From Papaver somniferum (lineage: Eukaryota; Streptophyta; Magnoliopsida; Ranunculales; Papaveraceae), in assembly GCF_003573695.1 (NCBI RefSeq), contig NW_020621603.1, forward strand, positions 19,951,116 to 20,015,115: a DNA stretch of 64,000 bases, read 5' to 3'. Positions within the stretch are counted from its first letter, which is position 1. Each line of letters starts with the position of its first letter. Positions 10,791 through 22,119 of this stretch are shown in pieces. The position numbers and the translations under genes are program-made. The notes beneath the pieces are model-generated. The model was not told the origin of the DNA and searched no databases. It was given only the letters and a program-made list of their open reading frames with translations.

Positions 10791-13203
10791 CAATCACGAT
10801 AAATCTCTACGCCGTTCTTCTTCTCCCCCATTCCAGATTTTAAGGTTTTTTTTGTTTCTTCATCTCTACTTTAAATTCTTTTTTTTGATCTTTAATAGAA
10901 ATATAAAACACTTAAATGAAGTTAAATATAAACAAAGTGTGCGATTAAAATTCCATTTCAGTGCTTCCTTCTCACTCAAGGTTTGAAAACTAACCTAATT
11001 TCTTCGATTTGATGCTGATTTTGTTTTACAGCAAAATTTTATTTGTTTCATGTATGCATTTGGTAGTTTTGTAGCTTAATTTTGTATCAGGAAGTAATTC
11101 TTCAATTTTTGGGATGATTTTGTGTTTATTCATATATAGGTGATTCTTCGATTAATCGGGAGTCAACTTCGATCAAGCTCTATTGATATATACCGAATAA
11201 CGAACAGGTACGGATCTCATTTTCGTTCAAACTTTTTTTAGGTTTCGTTGGTTCTGAAATGCCTTTTCTGTAATGCTACTCGTAGCATATGTTACTTATC
11301 AAATTTTTTATTAGAGTGTTTGATATATTATTTAAATAGTAAGTTACATGATAATAAATAGCTCAGTTTTTCTGAAAGAAATCTTTTGAAAAAGGAATGC
11401 AAATGACACTTGTATTACATATGTATTAACTATATGTCGATATGTACTACCTTATAAAAGGAAAACTTATGTAAAAAAATATTGTTTTTGACAGTACATA
11501 TTGATATATGCTAATAGGAAAACTGACTTCTGACAGTACATATTAAAATGTACTACTGGATACTTAGATTATATATGTATTAGTATTAGGTATAATGATA
11601 TGTACTACCTTGCAAAAGGAACAAGTAAAAACATTCATGTGCTTTGTTACTTTGGTCCAACAATATTTTGGGTTCTTATTGGGTTCTTGTCGATACATAT
11701 TTTCATCGTTTTTAATATATGTGTATTGTGTACATCCCAATATGTACTACCTTGCAAAAGGACATAGTGTCTTTGGCTGTACATATTGATACATACTTTG
11801 GGAAAAACTGACTTCTGGCAGTACATATTGATATGTACTATTGGAACCTAGTTTACACATGTACTACCTTGTTAAAGCAAAAGAATTAAAATGTTTTTGT
11901 GATTTGTTACTTAGGTCCGACGATATTTTAGATTATTGTCGGTACATATTCTCGTCATTTCCAATATATATATTTTGTAGCTATTTCCCGTAACAAACTT
12001 TTCAAGAAGAGTTAGGGTTTGCATTGCTCGCAAGAAAGAAGATGCAAAGGAAGAGCTCTATTCACTTGTTGTTGTAGCAGGGACTCCCTAAAAGGTCTTA
12101 AGGGTTCTGGTGCTAAGGTCGTAGAATAAGCCGCGATGATTAGAGTTATTATTGAAGAATTGTGTATTTTTCCTCTAGCTACTAGTAGAACTGAAAGAAA
12201 GTTTGGTTAATATTAAGATTTTACTTCTTTAAGATTGAATTTCTTTTTTTGTATTGAGTTCTCAGTTTTGTTTTTAGGAAGATAACAACATTGTACACTT
12301 CTTTTTCGTCCATTATGTCAACAAGAGAGTTTTCAGTTAGAATGTCAAGCAGAGAAACTTTACTTGTAAGTAAGATCAAACATGTTATAATGTACACCAT
12401 GCACTTCATTACTGTCTACCAGGGATATAAACAGTAATATAAACATATATAAAACTCTCAAGAATTGAGAAAATCAATACAATGAAAATATTATATGGTT
12501 TAGCTATTAATTGAGTTTGTTTACAAATTTTGTACTCTCTTATATCATTCCTTTTGAGATGCAAAAATCATCTCCATCCAACCATTTTTTTTGATGTTTT
12601 TTGTCATCTTCTTTTAATTGTGACTATGTATTTTATGTAATCGTACAACACATATTGATGTGTACAGTATGAAACCCTATTACATATCAGTATGTCTAGA
12701 GTATCACACTCTTTAAGATGGTGAGATAACTCTTCTGGTCTCTCTCTCTCGGCCTTGATACACGCAGGCCTGTTAACCTCAATGGCTTCATTTAGATTAC
12801 TGAATCCAAAAAAACAAATGATTCTGTAAGATCCCTAATACTGATTGTCGAACATGAAAATAAAATTGCTTGACCACTTGTCTCCCCAATTTGCCTGGAC
12901 ACGTAGAAACAATACATACATATCAGATTACTTAACCTAAAAACAAAAAGTTATTAGTGGCTAGTCACTCACATCAATGTTCCTAAAAATTAGACTAACC
13001 GAACTGCAAAAGGTTGGTTTGCTGCTGAGTCCAGGAGTTAAACATCGAGTGAAACCCCAATACATATTAATATGTAGTGAGTGAAAGTATAGTACATATG
13101 GATATGTACCGAGTGAAACCCAATGCAAGCAAACATCATAACACTTTTCTACTCACGAAAAAATACAAAAAAGTCTTTCAACTACAAATACACATAGTCC
13201 TTT
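10791..13203. repeat. Non-coding region with scattered GTACATATTGATATGTAC palindromes (left group)
   Basis: Variants of GTACATATTGATATGTAC, a near-perfect palindrome, recur at about 11494, 11538, 11598, 11738, 11779, 11820, 12650, 13060 and 13096. Several are followed by ACCTTGCAAAAGGA or preceded by CTGACTTCTGACA, so longer units near 150-200 bases were duplicated between 11400 and 11980. The same words recur at 21370-21495 and 23290-23360, on the other side of the Gypsy element at 13754-20831. No ORF is credible; TCTTCTTCTCCCCC at 10820 looks like a gene leader, but no exon follows. Confidence 0.55.
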
Positions 13204-13306
13204 TGTAATGACCCGTCCCTCCACCGATATTGTCCCCACTTACCCACTGTGGTTATCCGACAGTGTGGGGTTTTCAACGGGCATCGCTACGATTATCGAG
13301 AAGAAA

Positions 13307-13382
13307 CTTCTCGGGAGGTCACCTATCCCTGGATTGCTCCCACCCGAGCACGCTTAACTGCCGAGTTTTCTGCCAACTCTGG
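13307..13382 (-). repeat. 5S rRNA-derived block, copy 1
   Basis: Read on the minus strand it contains AGTTAAGCGTGCTCGGGTG, which corresponds to box A of plant 5S rRNA, and ATAGGTGACCTCCCG, which corresponds to box C. About three quarters of the positions over the 76 bases agree with the plant 5S sequence as I remember it. It lacks the 5S ends, so it is not a 5S gene. Confidence 0.8.
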
Positions 13383-13591
13383 AGTCATTGTGCTGAACAG
13401 GCCTCGATATAATGTAGACGTTCCTTGTCTCAAATGAAAGCAGTATCTGGCATAATCCCCCGACATACTCCCCCACTCGAGCATAACATAATGACCCCTA
13501 GTTGTATCCCAACTAACACCGATATTTTTCCCATTTGCCCACTGTGGTTATCCAACAGTGTGGGATTTTTAACGACACTATCCAGCAGCAG

Positions 13592-13666
13592 CTTCCGGGG
13601 AGGTCACCCATTTTGTGACTACTCCTGGCCGAGCACGCTTAACCGAGAAGTTTTTCCCACAACTCA
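13592..13666 (-). repeat. 5S rRNA-derived block, copy 2
   Basis: The minus strand reads GGTTAAGCGTGCTCGGCC and AATGGGTGACCTCCC, again the box A and box C regions of 5S rRNA. It is more diverged between the boxes than copy 1. Confidence 0.8.
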
Positions 13667-14139
13667 GTCAAGTGTACCCATCAGGCCGCGTTATAATAAA
13701 CACCATTGTTTTAAGAATTAAATAAGCATAAACTGGCACTTTGACCTTAATGTTGTAGATGGTGGATTTTCGACAAAATCTAAATTCGTAAACTCATAAT
13801 CATACGAAACTCTGATTCAGCAATCAGACGTGAGTATCGAGACACGAGTCTCTCATCGAATTCTCAACAGAGAGTACTTTCTCTCAGAGTACATGTAGAT
13901 ATGCAGTCTCACGACTGGAAAACGACATATCTCATGAATACTGAATACTTTCAGTGATTATTTCTATATAGCATCACGTGATGGACGGCTCCTAGACAGA
14001 TTGCTCTGCTAGTATAGAGCGATAACGTCTTCAGGAACAAAAAACGAGTTTACCCTGACTATATAAAAGATATGACTTACTGACAAGCTCATATCGGGAT
14101 GATTAATGCTCCTAGACAACTTGCTCTACAGTATGGAGC

Positions 14140-14520
14140 CACAAAGTTAATTATTCCTAGTTGCTCCGATTCTATGGTCGAATCCACGAATGGTCCCATG
14201 GAATGGCGATAACAATTGTTCTGATTCTATGATCGGATCCACGGCTTGATCTCATAGAATAGCAATAACTATATTATCTCATTACTCCGATTTCATGATC
14301 GAATCCACAACTGGTCTCATAAATGGTAATAGATAAATCTTAATTACTCCGATTCTATTGTCGAATCTACGATCCCATGGAATGGTAATTCTCACTTTAT
14401 TATTCTGAATTCGTAGTCGAATCCTCAGCCGATCCTATGAATTAATAATAAACATCTTACTACTCAGCTTTGTGAATTATTCTCCATCGAATTCCACAAT
14501 TAGTAATAAATAATCAACAA
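14140..14520 (+). repeat. About six tandem units of roughly 62 bp in the LTR of element D
   Basis: Units share CTCCGATTCTATGGTCGAAT, CCAC, and TCCCATGGAATGG-like words. The TTCTATGG and CCATGGAA halves allow each unit to fold. The array is mirrored in the solo LTR at about 59985-60400. Confidence 0.75.
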
Positions 14521-14689
14521 CTGGGCGTCTGAGCTACCTCTAAGTAAGCCCCGATTCAAATGGTAAAAGTGTATTCAACGATGATACACTAACAGTCACC
14601 GCACGAACGAGTATTTCAAAAATACAACGAAACGATGAACTTATGCAAAATAGAGAAGAAAATAATAAATAATTAATATATTGACCAAG

Positions 14690-15730
14690 GTGCTGGGAGC
14701 ACGGACACATGACCAATCGACCGTGTTGTGGTCAATCCCACACCAGTTTCTATATTTTAATGCATTTTTATTATTTTCATGATTTGATGAAAATTCCCTC
14801 ATTTTATCAAATTTCCTTCGTCTCGAGGAAACTCCTCGGTTTCATGGTACTTCCATAAATCCATAAAAAATAATATAAAATTAAGGAAAGGAGTGTGGGG
14901 CGTGACCATTGTCCAACCGGCCATGCCTTGGTCCTAACCGGCCCCACACCCACTGTACCTTATTATTTTATTATTATCATTATTATTATTTCTCTAATTT
15001 CATGAAAAAACTCCTTGATTTCATGGTATTTTTGCACAAATCATCAAATAATAATAAAATAATATAAATTATGAAAAACTTGTGGGACGGGGCCTTGGCC
15101 GGACGGCCATGTCCTAGCCGGTCCCACACGCCCCTTTGTTTTATTATTTTATTATTAGTTTTCCTTGAATTCATCAAATTCCTTGATTTCATGGTATTTC
15201 TCTCAAATTAGGAAAAATTCCCTCAAATCATCAAAAATACCTAAAAAATATTAAAAAATTATGAAAACTTGTGGGACCGGGCCCAAGCCGGCCGGCCATG
15301 CCTCCACGGTCCTACACGCCTTTGTTTTTATCATTTTAATATTTTTTTGCTTCCCTGAACTCATGAAAACTCCTTCAGTTCATGGAAACTCCCTAAATTC
15401 ATCAAATTTCTCAAAATTCATGAATTTTTCATAAAATCATTATAAAATTAGGGAAACTTGTGGGACTGGGCCCTGGCCGGCCGGTCATGCCTTCCACGGT
15501 CCCACACACCCTTGTTTTATTATTTTAATATCTTTTTCTTTCTTGAACTCATGAAAACTCCTTCAATTCATGGAAACTCCCTAAATTCATCAAATTTCTC
15601 AAAATTCATGAATTTTCATAAAATCATCAAAATATTATAAAAATAAGGAAAAGGCACCACGGGACCGTGGTCATGACCGGAAGACCATTCCTTGACCACG
15701 GTGGTCCCACGCCTCCTCATTCCTTATTTT
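14690..15730 (+). repeat. Five to six tandem units of about 190 bp with GC-rich palindromic cores in the LTR of element D
   Basis: Each unit has a core of about 55 bases, for example around 14900, 15090, 15270, 15460 and 15660, in which GTGGGACC, GGCCGGCCGGC-like and GGTCCCACAC words form an inverted repeat. The core is followed by TTATTATTTTATTAT and by CATGAAAACTCC...TTCATGG words that are also self-complementary. The same array is reversed at about 58975-59800. Confidence 0.8.
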
Positions 15731-16031
15731 ATAATTATTTTCATCATCTCATGGTGTTTTTCCTCAGTTTCGTCGAAACCCTAATTTTGGCATATTTTCT
15801 CGAATGGATGCTCAATTGCACGCCGGAATCAAAATTCTCAGGACTGAGACGCGGACGCCTTAGGGACACGAGCACGCTATCTTGACCGACCAAGATTGGC
15901 TCTTTGGCTCACGGAAGCCGGTTCCATCAATTTTCACAGTTTTGACCTAATTTGCACAATTGCTCGTATTAGGTCTAAAACTCTCCCAAATACTTTGGAT
16001 TTTCATGAAGTGATCGTCAGGCGGTCACGGA

Positions 16032-17396
16032 ATAACCCAGGTCCACTTTCATGACTCCATGGTCGGTCCCTCACCTCGTCATAATTAATTAGGTTTTCTC
16101 ACCTAAGGCTCAGACGAGCATTTTTTGAATAAATGATTAAACCATCATTTAATCATTCTTCCACCAACAAATCGTCAACTCTTCAGGAGTTCTTCGTATG
16201 TGCTCACGTGAGCATATGGACACTACATGGTTGATTCACGGCTCATGTAGTCGCTCCCTCCTTCGTCCCATGGTTGAAATTCTGACGAACCATGAATTGA
16301 TCATCAATTGATCAAATTAGGGTTTCTGAATCCAAGGATCATCATTCCAGATTCTAACCTTAATAATCTACAATGACGACCTCATGTTCATTAACTTTAT
16401 TAATTATGCTCGGTTCAACGACCAGTATTCTAATTAATATTTTTGCACGCTGCCAATAATCCATCAGACGAGCAACACATGCTCAGACGACCAAATATTC
16501 AACAATTCATCACATGAGCAACACTTGCTCAGATGATAAATATTTGTTCAAACCAAGGAATATTGGTTCAACAATTAATATTCAACGATCCAACGATCAT
16601 CGAATGAGCAACACTTGCTCACTTCATCGTAAGAACTATACCTCTGTCTCATGACATGTTCAATTCACGAGTTTCAGAACATCATGTTCAACTCAACGAC
16701 TACATGGACTCATCGTCCCATCAAACCACGAAGTCATCAATTGACTAAAAAACCACGAGACGTCAGTCGTGTCATTTGGGGGGATATCACTTAGGGTTTT
16801 GGTCTGGCGGTCTACGGCACGTGTGTTCAAACACACGATGGAATGTGAGAAAGTCGTGAAATCGGTTGAAGGAATTCACGAGGTAGTGGGTGGAAAATCG
16901 ACCAAGTCTCCACACGTTGAGCAACTGGTTTCAAACACGATCTCCACTTCCCCACTCCTTGATTCCATCAACTGTCACACTTCATAGAATCATGGTGTCT
17001 AAAATTACAGCAATATAAATAAGTCTCTGAATCATTGAATGATCGGCATCAACAATATCATCAATCTCACGTCTCATCGACAACACGAGATCATCAACTC
17101 ATCAATTGAGCAACTACTCTCAATTAAGCAATTTCAATCACTCAGAGCTTATCGTATTCGGAATTCACACACCCACAATCTTTGATTACCATTGATTCCA
17201 CACATTTCTCAGCTTCCCTCCTACAGATCAACCCATTCTCTCTTGTGACCGAATTTACTCTGGAACGGTCATTGTCTTGATTTAGGCCGGAGTACTACAG
17301 ATTGATCTCTCGAATCTAAAGCACCCCCTTTGCAGCGGTGCATCTGTGTGAGGTTTAACATTTCCCTCGGTTCGAGGAGTCTCCTTCGTACGGTCG
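16032..17396 (+). repeat. Direct repeat copy 1 (segment b of the LTR) before the pol fragment
   Basis: This stretch is repeated almost base for base at 19421-20783. The copies diverge after GTACGGTCG: copy 1 runs into RT coding sequence, copy 2 into the LTR end. It contains palindromic GAGCAACACTTGCTCA words near 16470, 16550 and 16606, and a short ORF (16769-16987) which is LTR sequence, not a gene. Confidence 0.9.
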
Positions 17397-19429
17397 GAAA
17401 ATTCTTAGGATTCCTGGTCACGGCTGAAGGGATCAAAGTCGACCCCGACAAGGCAAAATCTAATACCACCATGCCTCCTCCACGTACCGTGAAGGAACTA
17501 CAGAGCTTTATGGGCAAGGTAAATTATATTTGACGCTTCATTCCTGGATTAGCTCAACTCGTTGCTTCGTTCACGCCTCTGCTGAAGAAATGAGCAAGCT
17601 TCACTTGGACAGCTGTTCAACAAGAAGCTTTCCATAAAATACAACAGATATTATTGTCACCGGCCGTCATGAGGTCTCCAGTGCAGGGACGAGCTCTGAT
17701 TCTTTACACAGCCTCCAGTGACGTCGTCATCGGCGCACTCCTCGCTCAGGAAGATGACGAAGGCGTCGAACGACCGATTTACTACTTCAGCCGCACAATG
17801 AGAGATGCTCAAATCCGATACCCAAAGGCCGAAATGGCATGCCTGGCATTGGTACATGCAATCCAGAAGTTCAGCCATTACTTATTATCTGACAGGATCG
17901 TACTCATCTCCAAAGCTGACCCCACAAAGTTCTTGCTATCAAAGCCAGCCTTGATAGGAAGACCAGCAAAGTGGTTACTTCAGATGTCAGAATTTGACAT
18001 ATCTTGCACTCCACCTAAAGCCATCAAAGGTCAAGCGGTCGCATACTTTCTCGCTGATTTTCCAGGGGAAGACACAACAACACTACATGAAGAAGTACCC
18101 GGCGAATTCCCAGACATATTAGTCATCAAGGAAGAAAAATGGATTCTATACTTTGATGAATCTGCCACCCCTAGTAGTGACGCCGGAGGAGCGGGCATAG
18201 TGTTGGTGTCTCCATCTAGTGAAATTTTCTCACATTCGTTCAAGTTGGATTTCCACTGCACCAATAACTCAGCGGAATATGAATCCCTCCTATTAGGATT
18301 ATCCTTGGCCAAACAAGCAGGAGAAACACACCTCGAGATAAGGGGAGATTCAAAATTATTGGTCAACCAGATGAATGGAACGTATTCTCTCAAAGAAATC
18401 ACACTCGCTCCATTCAGAACCGAAGCTCAGCGACTGTTGACCTATTTTGCTAACGCAACGATCGTCCATACTGGACGGACTAGCAACAGGCATGCTGATT
18501 GCCTAGAAACTCTCTCCTCCAAGCTGCAATTCGAAAGAGTACAGAAAACGATTATTGTAAAAAGACGTACGGTATCATCAACTTGGCTCACTCAGATCGA
18601 AGACATTCCAGCGAACGATTCGCGAGCACCCATCATTCATGAATTGAGCAGCTCTATTTCAGAAGGCCAAGTCAGCCTCAAGGAATTGAAAAACTACTTC
18701 TTGCTTCATGGAGGGCTATACTATCGAAACCCTGATGGATCTCTATCACGATGTCTTGGGAGCGACGAAGCGGAAGAACAACTCAAACGCATACATGAGG
18801 AAGTCTGTGGGCAAATGTTAGTGGTAACACTTTACATAAAGCTTCAAAGAATGGGGTACTACTGGCCATCCATGGAGACTCAATCGAGAGATTTACAAGG
18901 ATATTGTCCTGATTTCCAAACACCTCCTCATCACTTGGAGGTTTTGACGATCCACCACACTGGGGACTGGAGTGAGCCTTACATTAAATACCTTCGGGAC
19001 AACGAACTACCACTGGAAAAGAAGCAAGCAGTCAAACTCATTCAGAAAGCTAAGAGATTTGTCCATATCTTATACCGCAAAAGCTTTGGTGGAAATTTAC
19101 TAAGGTGCTTAGCCGAACATGAAATCCCTACAATCCTGAAGGAAGTACATGATGGAGAACATCAAGGAAAGAAGAAATTATTTCTTCAAATTCATGAGAA
19201 ATATTATTGGTCAACCATGGAAGATGATGCAGCCGCACACGTTCAGAGGTGTCAACAATGCCAAACTCATGGTAATCTCATCCACACTCCTTGTCTCCCA
19301 TTGAATTTTTTGAATAGTCTGTGGCCTTTCTACAGCTGGGGGCTAGATATTATTGGGAAGATCAATCCAGCATCTTCAAAACAACATGAATACATCATCA
19401 CTGCGACAGAGTACTTCACCATAACCTAG
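17397..19429 (+). pseudogene. Gypsy/Tat pol fragment: RT end, RNase H, second RNase H, integrase N-terminus
   Basis: One reading frame runs from the RT C-terminus (KFLGFLVTAEGIKVDPDK, from 17399) through two TGA stops (17531-17533 and 17591-17593) and then stays open to TAG at 19427. The first RNase H covers about 17660-18070 (LYTASSDVVIGALL; YPKAEM). A second, archaeal-type RNase H follows at about 18138-18520: YFDESA, NNSAEYESL, RGDSKLLVNQ and NRHAD supply a D-E-D-D set. A second RNase H after the RT-linked one is the mark of the Tat lineage. Integrase zinc-binding sequence ends with CQQCQTHG near 19253, and the integrase core is cut after its first Asp (GLDIIG, ATEYFT). The last two codons and the stop come from the adjoining LTR repeat. 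The enzyme set cannot work as it stands: RT is mostly absent, the integrase core is absent, and there are two stops. Confidence 0.9.
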
Positions 19430-20783
19430 GGCCGGTTTCATGACTCCATGGTCGGTCCCTCTCCTCGTCATAATTAATTAGGTTTTCTCACCTAAGGCTC
19501 AGAAGAGCATTTTTTGAATAAATGATTAAACCGGCATTTAATCATTCTTCCACCAACAAATCGTCAACTCTTCAGGAGTTATTCGTATGTGCTCACGTGA
19601 GCATATGAACACTACATGGTTGATTCACGGCCCATGTAGTCGCTCCCTCCTTCGTCCCATGGTTGAAATTCTGACGAACCATGAATTGATCATCAATTGA
19701 TCAAATTAGGGTTTCTGAATCCAAGGATCATCATTCCAGATTCTAACCTTAATAATCTACAATGACGACCTCATGTTCATTAACTTTATTAATTATGCTC
19801 GGTTCAACGACCAGTATTCTAATTAATATTTTTGCACGCTGCCAATAATCCATCAGACGATCAAAACATGCTCAGACGACCAAATATTCAACAATTCATC
19901 ACATGAGAAACACTTGCTCAGATGATAAATATTTTTTCAAACCAAGGAATATTGGTTCAAAAATTAATATTCAACGATCCAACGATCATCGAATGAGCAA
20001 CACTTGCTCACTTCATCGTAAGAACTATACCTCTGTTTCATGACATGTTCAATTCACGAGTTTCAGAACATCATGTTCAACTCAACGACTACATGGACTC
20101 ATCGTCCCATCAAACCACGAAGTCAACAATTGACTAACAAACTACGAGACGTCAATCGTATCATTTGGAAGGATATCACTTAGGATTTTGGTCTGGCGGT
20201 CTACGGCACGTGTGTTCAAACACACGATGGAATGTGAGCAAGTCGTGCAATCAGTTGAAGGAATTCACGAGGTAGTGTGTGAAAAATCGACCAAGTCTCC
20301 ACACGTTGAGTAACTGATTTCAAACACGATCTCCACTTCCCCACTCCTTGATTCCATCAACTGTCACACTTCATGGAATCATGGTGTCTAAAATTCCAGC
20401 AAATAAATAAGTCTCTGAATCATTGAATGATCGGCATCAACAGTATCATCAATCTCACGTCTCATCGACAACACGAGATCATCAACTCATCAATTGAGCA
20501 ACTACTCTCAATTGAGCAATTTCAATCACTCAGAGCTTATCGTATTCGGAATTCACACACCCACAATCTTTGATTACCATTGATTCCACACATTTCTCAG
20601 CTTCCCTCCTACAGATCAACCCATCCTCTCTTGTGACCGAATTTACTCTGGAACGGTCATTGTCTTGATTTAGGCCGGAGTACTACAGATTGATCTCTCG
20701 AATCTAAAGCACCCCTTTGCAACGATGCATCTGTGTAAGGTTTAACATTTCGCTCCGTTCGAGGAGTCTCCTCCGTACGGTCG
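19421..20783 (+). repeat. Direct repeat copy 2 (segment b of the LTR) after the pol fragment
   Basis: Matches 16032-17396. The join to pol lies in ATAACCTAGG, which resembles the LTR sequence ATAACCCAGG at 16032, so short shared sequence at the breakpoint may have guided the deletion. Confidence 0.9.
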
Positions 20784-20831
20784 TCTCCTCAATTCCTTAA
20801 AAAACCAGCAAATCGTTTTTCCCCATCTACA

Positions 20832-22111
20832 GCTGTAAGTCCCAAAACCATATGTCGCGATGTCCAGAAGTGGAAATTACATTTAGACTCTCTGCAACAT
20901 TGAAAACAATAATTGCATTATTAATAGCCCGATCAATTTTGAAAGGAAATAATATGACTTAAAAGATAAAAGTTAAGCAAATAAAAAAAATGACAAAATA
21001 GAAGATAAAAATTATTCTTACAGATAAGAAATCACAACTCAAAGTTTCAAAATTATCTTACCTACTACAACGAGGCCAAGCAAAATGATCTTATATGGAA
21101 TTATCTGCATTAAACCATAGCAAAGGTTAATCTACTAGTTTTACCCTTTGAACTTATTTCTTTTTCTGTTGGTTCTCTTTTGTTATTGCAATTAAAAACC
21201 GAATTAGGCCTCAATTTTACCATACTATAAGCAACAATTTGGAAAGTTTTATAATGAAATGGATCTCGTACAATACAACAAGTTATAAAATTGGAATCCG
21301 ATAAATTTCTGAAGAGATTCAAAACGAAAAACAGTGCAAATATATATGTACTGAAGAAAACAAGGACTGAAAACCAAATACATATTGATACGTACTGAAT
21401 GAAAACATAGTACATATTGATACGTACCAAGCGAAAACCTAGTACATATTGATGCATACAGAGTAAAAACACATTACATATTCATATGTACCTGACTACT
21501 GGCCTCCATATACATTGAACTTGACTACTGAAGTACTGGGCAGCGAATGAAAAGAAAATATGAGAACCATTATAAGAATACCAATTAATCGTTGAATTAA
21601 AAAACTGCTTTCACTTCCTGGAAAACACAAGTTACAAAAATATTTATAATAAATGCACTGTCTGATACAATTTCAACATTTACAAAACTTGGTTACAGTA
21701 TGAATCAACATGAAAAGATGCAAGCCAAAAGAATTAACTCGTACCCGTGGACAATCTAATGTCCTGGAAAACTTGACGATGAGGCTTAAAATACAGGACA
21801 AGATGTAAGCCAAAAGAATCAGCACGACACAAAGAATCTGACTACTATGAATACCATGTAGATCACAAAAGAATGTCACCAATCTGATATGTACCATGAA
21901 AAAACAGGTGGATTTAGATCAAAAAATGTACCGAATTAGACGGTGCATCAAAAAATGGACGCATTTTCCTTTTCAATATATATCAAATATGTACTCAATT
22001 TACAAAAGAAGAATAATATTATATGAAACAGAGAACTTAACAGTTCAAAACAAATTTATTTTTCAGAATCAATACTTATTTTTTTTAAAGTTCCCCCCAA
22101 TCACTATATCT
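20832..22111. other. AT-rich non-coding region with palindromic GTACATAT repeats (right group)
   Basis: No credible ORF. ATACATATTGATACGTACTG-like words recur at 21378, 21410, 21440 and 21473 at about 31-32-base spacing with GAAAACATAG or GAAAACCTAG linkers. They belong to the same palindrome family as 11490-13110, suggesting one larger host sequence split by element D. Confidence 0.5.
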
Positions 22112-22119
22112 GCTCTATC

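Larger units (their letters stand above)
13204..13735 (-). mobile_element. Cassandra-like TRIM element with 5S rRNA-derived LTRs
   Basis: Two related segments start at 13204 (TGTAATGACCC) and 13488 (CATAATGACCC). Each has an ACCGATAT word, a hairpin CCACTGTGGTTATCCGACAG, then an antisense 5S rRNA-like block and a CAGGCC word, ending in similar TTGT.T.AA sequence. The spacing fits two LTRs of about 220-235 bases with a short core between them. Cassandra is the known plant TRIM family whose LTRs carry 5S rRNA sequence. I could not find a clear PBS or PPT in the core, so boundaries are approximate and strand is taken from the 5S sense. A 5S-derived SINE is the alternative; the paired arrangement favours Cassandra. 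Confidence 0.75.
13754..20831 (+). mobile_element. Element D: rearranged Ty3/Gypsy element of the Tat lineage
   Basis: It begins TGTAGATGGTGG and ends CCCCATCTACA, the same termini as the 3600-bp solo LTR at 57243-60842. The order is LTR segments a and b (13754-17396), a pol fragment (17397-19420), segment b again (19421-20783) and the short LTR tail c (20784-20831). This is what two large deletions in a full element would leave: one took the 5' LTR tail, PBS, gag, protease and most of RT; the other took the integrase core and the front of the 3' LTR. The 5-base flanks (AATGT and GCTGT) do not form a perfect target duplication, so recombination between two copies is also possible. The dual RNase H places it in the Tat group. 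Confidence 0.8.

Noticed and set aside
13230..13721. Three overlapping frames of 60-98 codons
   Set aside because: They lie entirely over the 5S-derived TRIM element and simply read through its repeated LTRs.
16769..16987. 72-codon frame repeated in reverse at 57606-57833
   Set aside because: It is LTR sequence of the element D family; the copies differ in frame and the region precedes the LTR end rather than gag.
18031..18402. 123-codon minus-strand frame
   Set aside because: Shadow of the intact second RNase H frame on the plus strand.
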